Source: Atrichornis clamosus
Taxonomy: Eukaryota > Chordata > Aves > Passeriformes > Menuridae
Direction: 5' to 3'
Assembly (NCBI GenBank): GCA_013400975.1
Contig: WBMZ01012781.1
Location: forward strand, 248,001 to 312,000
DNA length: 64,000 bases
How positions within the stretch are numbered: the first letter of the stretch is position 1; every line of letters begins with the position of its first letter. Under the pieces are notes generated by a model. That model saw only the letters and a program-made list of their open reading frames with translations. It made no database searches and was not told the origin of the DNA. The position numbers and the translations under genes are program-made. This document shows positions 14,758-25,700 of this stretch, in pieces.

Positions 14758-15525
14758 TGTATACTTTTTTCCTTCATGTTGGTTTTTTTTTTTAATTGAA
14801 AACTTCTAATTACCAAATTCCTACCTTTTGGCATTAATATTAAAAGTACTTAGCACTTGTAGTACTAACTGTCCTCAGTATACTTTACATGTAATTGCTT
14901 CCTACAATGCATTTCTAAAGTGTTGATGTTTATTTGCACATTGTGTTCTGTGTTCAGAAACACAGTGTTAGGAAATTAGTGGCCCTTCACACAAGATGGT
15001 GTTAGAAAGGGTTAACACTGATCTGCTAACAACTGCCTGCCCTTGTTCAGAACATTACACACCTCTTTTGATGTTTCAAGCTCTCTTAATATGAAAGACC
15101 TTCTGTAAAGAAATAACCTGCATAATATTTAAACGAAAGCTGTAGTGCTATACTTATAAATACTAATGTTGTAAAGTACACTGAAAAAGATGTCCTGGAA
15201 TGGACTTAAAGACAGAAGTCTCTAAAGATACATTAAGTTGATCCAGAAGAAATATGACATTTTTATAACTCGTGGTCATTACACTTTGTAAAATGCGTAA
15301 ACTAATTTCTGTGTATCCTAGGAAGAACGGAATCTTGTTACCACGGTTATTAAAGTTAATGAGATTTAAAATCTGAGGTAATAGGCCTGCTTATAAAGGA
15401 GAAATACTAAACATTCACAAAGGGAAGTGCTGTTTCCTTTGTACCTTTTTTCTTTTAGGAATTAAGACAAATGATAATTCCAGTGTATAATGGAAAAGCA
15501 GATATCTGGGAGGGGGATCAAAATT

Positions 15526-15590
15526 TTGGTTGTTTGTTTATTTGTTTGTTTGTTTTGGTTGGTTGGGGTTTTTTTTGGTTTTTTTTAGGA
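15526..15590 (+). repeat. T/G-rich low-complexity, (TTTG)n-like
   Basis: Repeats of TTTG/GTTT followed by GGTTGGTTGGGG and T runs. A simple-sequence tract; no function inferred. Confidence 0.8.
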
Positions 15591-17349
15591 AATGTGAAAG
15601 GTAAAACAGCACATCAAAGAGGACAAAGCAAGTTTGCTGGATCCTGTCACTGTTTCATGAGCACATCTAGCTCTCCTGCATGAGATGAAGAATCTGTCTG
15701 TTGTGTTTCCTGTTCATACATCCCTCATGATGTTTTTCATCAGGTTTTGGTGAGGATCATTCCTGGGGCACTAAAATTCTTCCAATATTTCTATTAGCTG
15801 TTCTTCCTGAAACCAGAGGTGACTGGGTTTGGATTTCTTTCTCCATAGTTAAACCAATTATGTGAGCTGGTTTAACAAAATATGTTGTTTTATGTCAGCC
15901 TTGATAGATTTATGCATCTCACAGTCTTATGCAGTTTATCAAGTCACAGAGAGACAGTCTGATTCAGTTACACTGATGCCTTCCATCAGGAAAAGTGGTG
16001 TCTTTTTTTTGATGTACAGGCAGTGCTGTCTTAAGATCTTGAATTCCTACGTGCTGGCAGACTGACAGATCTTTCCAGAACTAACATTGTGCCTATCAAA
16101 ACTGAATCCAGGAAAACAAACAGTAACATTTTAGCGATAATGACTGCAATTTTGAAAAGGAATAAGCCTTGGGGCACAGTGAAGTATCGTTGTCTTAGTG
16201 AACAAAGCACAGCTTTAAGTAGAGCAGAGAAATGAAAGACAACCAAGCTCCTGCCAAATGTTTCCCACTCAGGGATGTTATCGCTAAGAGATGGGCCTTT
16301 CCGAGGTTTTTAGTACAGACTGTAAAGTGATACCATGTGCCTGTTCTGTTAGTTTCTTTACTGAAAATGATAATAGGCTTGTCTCTCTCTTCTATTGCCT
16401 GATCATCCTTCGTAAGTTTTTCTCTAGATGAACAGCACTTCCAGAGCACAGACTTGCTGCTGCTTTGTTACTTGAGCAGAGGGAGCACTGTACCTTGTTA
16501 GCACTGCTGTAGGCAGTGTACCTGCTCCTGGGTAGGATTTGATCACAGCTCAGTAGATGTTGTCATCTGCCCCACCCTCTCGACAGGGCGACTGTGGACC
16601 CCCCTTTTACTGGGTCACAAACTGCTTCTTGTGGTCCCCCAGCTTTTGGCTTAGCAGTCAGGTGTTGAGCCACGCTAAGAGCCGGACGGGAGCTGCGGGG
16701 CCCCCTCTCAGTCCAGCACCTCATGCTACTGAGCCCTGAGCTGCCAGGCAAGCCCTAGGCAAGGCTCTTTCTGAAAGGGGCAGGGAGAGAAGCATTCATT
16801 ATCTAGGACCTGACTGTGAGCTAGGTCAGTCACGTTAGTTATGATTTTCAGTTGAGATTGAAAGCTGTGTGGAAAAGGTGGTATGACAGCTGACTAATTA
16901 CTGTAAAACTGCTGCCATTACTGCATATATTTTCTGTATCACTAGTCACCCAGACTTTTAACATACCTATCTAAACTATATACCCCGTAACTTTTTTTTT
17001 ATACAAGTGCAATCAATCACGGATCTCCTGGGGGGATGGAAACAGCAACAACAGTATGCATTTAAAATGAATGATGTCGTGTGCAGTACCATAGTCAGTT
17101 TCTGTGATGGATGTGAGGAAAAGGTGTTATTTTTATATATACTCATATTTCAGGATGCTGAATGACCTATTTCTAAATTTATATAAGATTTTTCTAATGT
17201 AAGGATTGAATTATCTGCCCTAAGGTTTAGTGAAACAGCAAATATTTCCTTTGCTTCAGGAAAGTCTAAGTAGACTTGACATCAAAGCATGTTCTTCTTT
17301 GATGCCTTTCTTTTGTATTCTATTGGATTGTTTCTGGAGTGTTGTGGTC

Positions 17350-17375
17350 TTTTTTTCTTTTTTTTTTTTTTTTTT
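17350..17375 (+). repeat. Poly-T tract
   Basis: About 25 thymines broken by one cytosine. No CR1 tail or other transposon is recognisable on either strand next to it. Confidence 0.85.
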
Positions 17376-20300
17376 GGGCTTTCTGTGCACTAGAACATAC
17401 AGGATTTTCTTTCATCAAGTGATGAACATTATACATGATAAGCAATCTGGTGTTAAATGCAGCATGTTTGTTTGTCTAGCTTTTCCCCTCTCCCTCTCTG
17501 TCTGTGTCTCTCTTGATTAGACAATTCGGAGAGTTTTCTTTTAACTAAATTTTCCTCTTTTGGGTCACTGACATAGCATGATTTAATTGCTGCAACAGCC
17601 TCTTTAAGGAGGCAGGCTAGATGGAACTGTTTCTTTGCATCACAGACTACTTCAGAGTAGTATTTTTTCATGGCAGATGAAAACATGTGCTCAAGAGAGG
17701 TTGTGATTTGGGTGAGCACCTATCTGATGGAAAGCAGTCCTGAAATGCTTCCTGTTATTGTTAGTCTCCCTAAGCTGTTTGAACATTTGCTTTCAATGAC
17801 AGGTTTAAACTGCTTTATGTTTGTTTCTGCAAGTTTTCTTTTGTAAAGAGAATAGCTAGCAGCAGAACAAGGTTTGTGTGCTTTGACCTTCAGTAGTATG
17901 AATCTTATGGTAATTCAGGAACAGTAAAACCTGCCTTGAAAAGACGTCTCCAGTGGTTGTACATGGCGTTTCTGTAGCCTATAAATAATTCTTTCCATTT
18001 TAAGCCAGATGAGACACCGGGATAGATTAAAGCTGGCAAATTGAAGTATAACAGAGAAAGACATGAAAGCAATACTTGGGAAAGACTATTGCTTTGTTTA
18101 TCCAGGCAGACGTGAGTGAATGTAATTTAATAATAGCTGCAGAGCAAAGGTTTCAGCACAAAGTCTTTTTTAATTCTGTGAAAGTCACTCAGTGTTGCTT
18201 GCAACTTCAACTTGGATTGCTCAGTTCCATGCTTGCTGTATCCACCTGACTCTCATCAGGCTTTCTGTTGTTTCTGTTCTTCTATCCACAAAAACTTAAT
18301 TGACTACATTTATAGAATGAGATGTACACTTCCAGTTTTGCTTCTCAAAGTCTCTACTGTGTTCCTTCACTGCTGAATCAGCTTTGAAGCAGCTGTTAAG
18401 GCTTTATTTTTCTTCCAGAACCATAGCAAAAATAATTGCACAATATTGATTTTTTTTTTACTGCTGTTTTACATAATTTTTTTCTGAATTTCACTTCTCT
18501 TTTGTGAGATGTGAAAAATTTTGGATTTTGCTATAAGCTTATTGTTTTGACAATTGTGTGAGATGAAATGATACTGAGAGGCTGCTTTGAACCTGTACAA
18601 TTTTAAAGGTTTGAGGATAACCTGGGATGGTACTTTTTTAAAAAAAAGGTATTCCCATTTAATATATTATCATGCACTTACATTAGCTTTAATTGATGTA
18701 GTATGACAAAGCTCTTAGTAGCAGATGATAAGTAGAGATAAGTGCTGTTTATCACCTTATGGTGTAGTAGCTCTAAGTAATATTTTATACTCATGTATTC
18801 TTAATTCTTTAAATTGCACCTGGTGAGGTCATTTGTAGAGGTACTCTTGGCCTACTTTTGCATCTGTTGACTTTATAGAAAAGAATTAGGCCAATACTTA
18901 GCACTTGTGAAAATTACTGTCCTAAATTTATTTGGATTTGCCTCAGCTTCACACCTTTGATTTGTCTTTTTGGAGTAGACCAAAGTAAGTGGCACTGTAT
19001 GCTCCAGAGAAATGTGGGAACAAATACAGCACTGAGGCCATCCTGTGGCATGGAGAAGAGCAAATTGTAATGAACCTGTAGCAACTGGATCATGATGACT
19101 TAAAAATATCAATTGGAGTTGCAATCTTAGCTTAGTTAGCATAACACTGATTTTTATGCTTGCTTTAAGGTTATAGTTGCTCTTGTACCTGGTGGTCTTA
19201 AGTTCCACAGGTAATGTAAAATATCTTTTGCCCTAGAGAGGCCCAATCACTGCTGCTGGAAGCCAGAACATGAGAGTCAACTTGGGAGGCAAGATCAGTG
19301 TTTTCTCACTTCCCTGGAAGAATAAGTGTTACTGTTGAAAGGCAGACACAGTTTTCTTTTTTCTTTTCTGAACTTGAAGAGAATTTTAAAAATGGAGCAC
19401 AAAGTAGTTGCTGGAGTGTGCAGCAGTTTTCACAGAGGAGTTGGGGCCACAATCATTATTCACATACACTTTCATGTTCAAATCTGCAAGTCTCGAGGTA
19501 ATAAGTTAAATCTCTGGGAAACACCAATAGAATAAAGCACTTTGGAGAGAGGACACATTTCACTCCTGTATTCTTCAGGGCTGGTAACAAAAGCCTTTCC
19601 TTTAGCCCATGCAGTAATTAATTTGAAGGAATAAAGGAAAGTTTAAAAGCCCAACTGGAGAAGCAGACTGACAAAACACTTCAGGTGCTCTTTGCCAGAT
19701 TTACCTCACCTGTCTCCTGCTCCTTGTTCAAGCACCTCTTGTTAGGTAGTGAGTCATCTTCAGCTCATTTGAATTCTGGAAAAGTGCCTATCCAGTTCTC
19801 TTTTTGGTTCCAAAAGGACAAATGACATTGCCCTAGGAGATCTTAAGTACTTTCTTAGGTGGTGTAAGTCTGTCTCTCTGACGTCAGTGTGAGCAAGTAG
19901 AGCAATGCAGTAAAAGTGGATCCTTGTAGTCAATCAGTTAAAGGTGAAGACCTAACATCAACCCCTGGATAAGACGAGTCAGGACTAGCTCTAGGTGTTG
20001 TGAACTCAATGCTTTGAGTACTGGGTGCACTTCTGGAGCTCATTTAATCCAAAAGGGATTTGGTTTCCATGTTCCAAGACTGCCCTGCACTGCAAACCTA
20101 ATTTGTTACAGGAGATTTGCAGAGGAAGTACCTCTCTGCTCTGTCCTAAAATGTTACTGTAGCCAAACCTTAAGTTCATTTAGACTCCTTACCAAAAACA
20201 TGATGATAGAAATATTCCTCTGATTATTTGGCTTCTCCTAGTGTTAAAGTCCAAGAGACCTCCTGGGGTTTTCTGAGTTGCTGGACACTTCTAGGACATC

Positions 20301-21819
20301 ACAACTATTGTGCTGTGTGTGTTCAAATCGGCAAAGGGCATTGTATATCTTAAATTTAGTGTGTCCTGGAGATACACCCACAAGGTGGTGATGGCAGTAA
20401 TTTTCAGTGCTTTTTGCTGCTAATTAGAGCCTATTTCTTGCCGTGAGCTCTTCCAGTCATTGCCAAAATGCCAGATAGTCACAAGTGAAAGCTGTGACAA
20501 GGTGCTCATTCTGAACATGGAGCAGTGAAGAGAACAGGGGGTTATCTGAGCAGCGTGTCCCAAAAGTAAAGCACTTTTGCTGCCTGGTTTCAAGGGGATA
20601 GCTGAACAATGAGTTTACAGGAAGAGTGCTTCTGTTCCTGCTGAGAATATTTGTCCTTTGCTTGTTAATACAGATGTTACCATTAAACTATTTTGCTAAG
20701 TGGAACTTACAAGTAAGGAAGAACTTGTATGCATCGTTTATGCTTACTGCATAGTTAAAAACCTGAGATACTTCTAACCTGTTTAAAAAAAAAAAAAGTG
20801 AAATAAATCTGAACCTGTTAACAGTGCTAGTCCTTAATGAAATGCCACACAAATTTCTTCCAGATAGAAAGTGACTATGCCTTCTCCAAAATGCTCTACT
20901 GCAAATCTCAGTCATAATTTCCATCTGAAGTCTATGTGCTGGGCCCAAATCACAGACCTTGCTATCACACTGCTGTTCTGTTCTGGGTTTTTTTGGCCTT
21001 GCATTGTGCTCACTGTCTTTGTAGCTCTCTGATGGTTCCTGGAATATTTGGCAGCTGGCTGACCAGTGGAAAAACCCCAGGAGAGCTCCCTTCTCACCTC
21101 ACTTATGTGAGCTGAGGCTGTATCACAGATTTGCTCTGGAGGTAACAGAGTATTTCTAACTAGGTACAATATGTGCCAAAGTACGTGTTTCAGGTGAAAA
21201 GAGGGCATGTTGATTGAAATGTTACAGCAAACTATATTGACAGAAAGGCACTGTAGATTGGAAGAGGTCTCTGTTCAGAAGCTTGATGCTTCAGACTACA
21301 GCAGTAGGGAAAGAGGTTTTCTGCTGCAAAGTGTTGTCTTCTTCTTAAATATAGCACCTGGTTTTAATTTTGTGTTCTGGTTTGATTTTTCTTTTCTGTG
21401 GCTTCTGATGTGGTTGGGTTTTTTTAAAGGGAAATGAATTCTTAAAATGCACAAAATGCTTTACTGATCTGAAAACTCTGCTTCTCTCGGAATGGTTTTT
21501 AAGCCTCTTCAAGAAAAAAAATGAATGGCAAACTTCAAAAATCAGTGATCCTAGCTCAGGACTGTTGTGGTAGTGCAAGCAAGGGAATTGTGAAGTAGTG
21601 CCTCCCTGTTTTGGCAATGACATTTCTCTTCCCTTTGTGGAAACTTCCTTACCTTCCTCAGTGGGTGTTCTTGGACTCTTCCTAATTGTGAATTCTTTGC
21701 CTGAGGCAATAAAATTCGAAGTGATACACAATTAATACAGTTTCTCCACCACCCCAAGTTTTGGAAAGCATCACCCTTTTGTAATGTCCACTGTTTGGTT
21801 TTTTTTTTTAAAGTATGGA

Positions 21820-21833
21820 GTTACCATGGCAAC
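21820..21833. promoter_or_regulatory. Palindromic RFX X-box motif
   Basis: GTTACCATGGCAAC fits the full two-half-site RFX consensus GTNRCC(N)RGYAAC. It sits about 715 bp before the first coding exon, and an octamer ATTTGCAT lies 50 bp downstream. Binding is inferred from the motif only. Confidence 0.5.
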
Positions 21834-21882
21834 GCTTGCCCACACTGGAAATCCTTTATTGCGAGTTCCTGGCATGGCTTTT

Positions 21883-21890
21883 ATTTGCAT
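21883..21890. promoter_or_regulatory. Octamer (POU/OCT) motif ATTTGCAT
   Basis: Exact octamer, extended as TTTATTTGCATATGC. An isolated octamer is common by chance; it is listed because of the nearby X-box. Confidence 0.35.
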
Positions 21891-22534
21891 ATGCTGCAAG
21901 GAGCACTGTTATTAAACAGACTGGTAATTATTCTTCCACTCACTCACTGAGACAGCTGATGTGACAGTAGCTGCAGTTTTCTGATTTCAGGTAAAAGTGG
22001 TCATGCACAGCTCTATTCAGTGAGTTTTCGTGCTCACTACTTTTAGGTATTACTCTTTTATGTAGAGATCTTTTTTCTTCCTTACAATCTGAAGCCATGC
22101 TTACTTTTTTAAATTATCAAGGAACTGAGAAAAAGAGGTGCATTTCTGATTACACGCCATCACTTTTGTGACACATTTTATTAGATGTTTTCTTTTCACT
22201 TTGAGGATATTTTGGTCCATTTCATACAGATATTTATTATTCTCTTTGTGTGTCTTCACTCATCTTTTAAAATTAATTTAAATCTGTAAAAAGAAGCTTG
22301 ATACTGTACTTTGTCCTCTGAATAGATCGCAACAATTAAAACACATTTAGGATCCAAAACTCACGTTATTCCTGTTTGAGACTCGCAAATTTATCTTAAA
22401 GTGATTGTTGAATTAATTCCTTGTAATGTGTTTAGCTCGTGTTACCAAAGGCTTTATTATGATTCATGCTTACAATATGGCAGTAAGAGACAGCATCTGA
22501 TAACTTGGCTTTTTGTTTTTCTTTTTCCTTTTAG

Positions 22535-22684
22535 GAGCTTCCATGGGATGCACATCATGCCACTGAACTGCATTGGGGTAAAGGAGGAGTTCAGTGTTTC
22601 TCTGAGGAGTCTTCCAACACATTTTCTAAATTACCTTGTTATGGTGTGCTAAGTGAGCTTATGTGAAACAAATAGTATTGGATC
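22535..22684 (+). other. OSBPL3: 5' UTR part of first coding exon, with short upstream ORFs
   Basis: A strong pyrimidine tract ending in TTTTAG (AG at 22533-22534) makes 22535 the likely exon start, so at least one non-coding exon must lie upstream. The leader holds three small upstream ORFs: ATG at 22543 with stop at 22564-22566; ATG at 22548 running 34 codons to TAA at 22650-22652; and a start-stop ATGTGA at 22661-22666. A TAG at 22673-22675, in frame with the main ATG, shows that 22685 is the first usable methionine of the long frame. The acceptor position is inferred from sequence only. Confidence 0.7.
22548..22652 (+). other. Upstream ORF, 34 codons, in OSBPL3 5' leader
   Basis: ATG with G at -3 opens a 34-codon frame that ends 32 nt before the OSBPL3 start codon. 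It is in a different frame from the main ORF. If the leader exon is as predicted, scanning ribosomes meet this ORF first, which would be expected to lower main-ORF translation. No domain is recognisable; a peptide function is not claimed. Confidence 0.5.
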
Positions 22685-22777
22685 ATGACTGAAGAAAAAA
22701 ACTTTGGTGCATCCCAGAAAATGTTGTCTCCTTCAAGAAGTACTAGCAGCTGCTCCTCCAAGCAGGGAAGCCGACAG
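22685..22777 (+). CDS. OSBPL3: OSBPL3 coding exon 1 (residues 1-31)
   Basis: Starts at ATG with A at -3 and encodes the serine-rich N-terminus ([12 protein letters not shown]..., then a run of Ser/Thr and KQGSRQ), close to the human ORP3 N-terminus as I recall it. Donor GTATAT follows a CAG codon; phase 0. The in-frame TAG 12 nt upstream fixes the start. Confidence 0.93.
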
Positions 22778-25700
22778 GTATATTTTTAACCAAACTGAAA
22801 GCATTGCTAAGATTGGCTGTTACTTTTGTTCTTGAATATTGGCAAATCTCTAAAACCCTGTTTTCCTGTCGCTTGCTTATTTCATTGCTTCTCTGTTTTC
22901 CTCGTTCTCTTTTTTTTGGTTTGTGTTTGTTGGTAGCAGCATCTTGTAAACGTACATTACTGAATAGCAGGAATGTGTAAAACTGGAATGCTAACAGTGA
23001 ATTTTGATTTCTGTCTTATTGTACGTATGGCATCTTTATAGTGAAATAGAACTTCTGTAGCATCTTGAACTCAGTGGTTTGATCCTGAAATACCAAATTT
23101 TTCCTGTTAGGTACTACTTTTGTGGTAGAATGTTGTGTAACTGCTCTGTTTATTTCAAGTTTCCAGGGAAAGCTGTGCATGCATGTGTGAAAGATAATGC
23201 ATTTTTCAGAAACCTGACATAGGGCTTCTTTGAATGCCAATGTGTGCTAGTTGTTGATGTAGAACTGTAGGTAGGAAAATCAGTGTTCATATAACACGAT
23301 GCACCTGGGTGCCAAAGGTAAGGGTTGCTTTGTTTTCTGCAGAGATTATGCTATTCTTTAAACATCTCCATTTCAAAAGATGTCTACAAGAGTTTGCACC
23401 TGACAGGTGAGGCTGCTGAAGACAGTTTTTTGTTTGTGGGCAAGAAATGCTGACCTGCAGCCTCACTGAGAATTAAGCTTAAATGTGCTCAATCCATGTT
23501 TGCAAAGTCATGAACAATGTGCTCAATATAAACTTTTATCCCTACAAGTGCTGGCTTAGTGGAGCTCTTGAAGCTGCCTCAGGCTAAGATTTTAATTGGA
23601 ATTGAGCATCCCAATCCCCCAAAAGCTTTGGAGTCCTCAGCTGTGTTTTGAAACAGCACCTGCTTTTCTAGGACTTCTGGCCCTGTACATACTGTTGGCA
23701 GGGCAGACAAATGTCTGAACAATTTATGCCTTTTAAAGTGCTGTGCTTGTAAGACATGCTGTGCATTTCTAGTGTAATGAACAATAAAATCCTTGCTTTC
23801 AGGATGTCTTTTTTATTTTCCTGCAACATTATTTTTTATATCTTCCATATGAGATTACCTTTAAAAAGTGTTATTTAAAAGATTTGGTATTGTCTAATTC
23901 AACAGTCCATGTCTATGAAGTGTTATCATGTAGTACTTAAATAATAAGATTTACGTGAGCATGACTAAATCCACTGGTGTGTAACACAGCCAATATAAGC
24001 AACCATACTTATGCCATTTATTTGCCCTTTCCATCTGTGTGTTAGTTTAAATGACAGCACTTTAAGTATTCTATTAAGAAAAAAGCAACAATCTAAAGTT
24101 CTATGAAACTGTTAAAAACCTCCTAATCCTAAAAAGGCCACATGTGCAACAACCTCCAGCAGCCTTTTTTGTTTGTTTGTTTGGATTTGTTTTGGTGTTT
24201 GTTCCACAATCCTGGTAGAATAGTGGAATGTGACACTGTTACTGATACTTTTTTATTAATAGTATCCTGAAAGTTTAAATGATGCTGGCAGGTGCTGTGC
24301 AGGTTAGGGAGTGACATGCTTAAATGATTTTGCTATTCTTTCCTTCATATTCCAGCTCCATGGAGGGTTTCTTATTCCTCCTTCAAACACTTGCAGCTCT
24401 CGTGCTTGTGGCTTGCAGGTTAGTAGCAGATCTGCCTGACAGGTGCTTTTCTCTGTGCTGCTGCTCTGACTCAGCACTTCTCTCAGTCTCATTAAGTAGA
24501 AAGAAATTCTAAAAATTGCAGGGAGAAGGAGAGTTGGAGCAGGGGGAGGTTTGCCCAAAACATGGCAGGATCTGAATTTTGAGTCTCCCCTGATTTGCTA
24601 GACACAGACTCTGTTGCTGGTGTACACTAACACCAAATAAGTGGCCTGAGGTTCGGAGAGGAAACCACGGTAGTCCATGGCTGCTGTGTCTGCTAAAGTT
24701 TGGTTCTGTGTTGGTGTCCTGCTTGTGTGGTGCATTGAGTCCTGTGATGCAGAAGAATGGGCTGCTGTGCTAGAAAGGAGCTGACTTAAGCAGGGCTGCA
24801 GGACTTTAGGGAATCTACTCCTTTTGCTGCATTTGATGGTCCTTTCCTGCCAGATGTAACACATTTGCAGTGTGAACTGAACAGGTTAACAGTTAATCCT
24901 CTTCCACTAAGCTCACCTTCACCTTGAAGCCCCATGGAAAGTTCGAGGTTACTGCACTTCCCACCCCTTTGCTTTTCTCTGCCCCTCCCCTTCAGATAAG
25001 GAAAGGGATCCCTTCCGCAGAGCCACAATGCAAACCCAGTTTTGTGAGGAAAGAAAGCCAGTCTTGATCTTCCTTAAATTTAAATTGACCTGCGACCAAA
25101 AGAAGATATATTGTGGTAGTTATTTATAAGTCTAATATGTTAACTAACTTTTAAAATAGATCCACTCGGGAAAAGCTTTGTGACAGGAGAACAGCTTAAA
25201 AAACCCTCATGTTCCGTAAAAGAAAATTAAATCATTTCTGCCAATTTTATGAACCGTAACAAATGCGTTAGTTGCAGCTGATGCCAACCCTTATCCTCCA
25301 CAAAGTAGGTTTCTATTTTTGGCACTTTAAAATATTTGGTACAACTGACTGCATTTTGTACTGGAAGAAAGTCTGGCACTGTCATCTGTTTCGTTCAGTG
25401 AGCTGCAACTGCAAGCATTGGTCTGAGAGCCATTCAAAATCTTTACTTCATACTTTCCACTGAAATAATTTGCCTTGAGGAGCTGTAAGGTGCAGAGTAT
25501 TGCAGAAAATGAGGAGGCTTTTATTTTTATTGAACAAAGAAAATTGCTACATTTACCTAAAGATTGGACTTACCTCTGAAGACCAAAGTCTATGGGTTTT
25601 TTCCTCAGCCAGAGAGTAAGTATAGGCCAAGGAGTGTGTACAGGTGATTTCTTCAGTGCTGATCTGAAATGGTCACCTCTGGACCTGAGAAAAGTAAAGA

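Larger units (their letters stand above)
14758..22534. other. Non-coding region before the first coding exon
   Basis: No exon recognised. Contains a T/G simple repeat (15526-15590), a modestly GC-rich patch (about 16560-16745) without CpG-island character, a long T tract (17350-17375), an A13 run (20785-20797) and the X-box/octamer pair at 21820-21890. A non-coding first exon could be hidden here but cannot be told by eye. Confidence 0.6.

Noticed and set aside
16560..16745. GC-richer patch considered as a CpG-island promoter
   Set aside because: Too short, with few CpG dinucleotides and no upstream context; probably ordinary sequence or an old repeat.
21345..21731. 128-codon minus-strand ORF
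   Set aside because: Lysine/serine-rich composition comes from T- and C-rich sequence on the + strand; no family resemblance.
22401..22652. 83-codon ORF reaching into the first coding exon
   Set aside because: Its first half lies upstream of a strong splice acceptor at 22533-22534, so only the part from 22548 can be translated as an upstream ORF.
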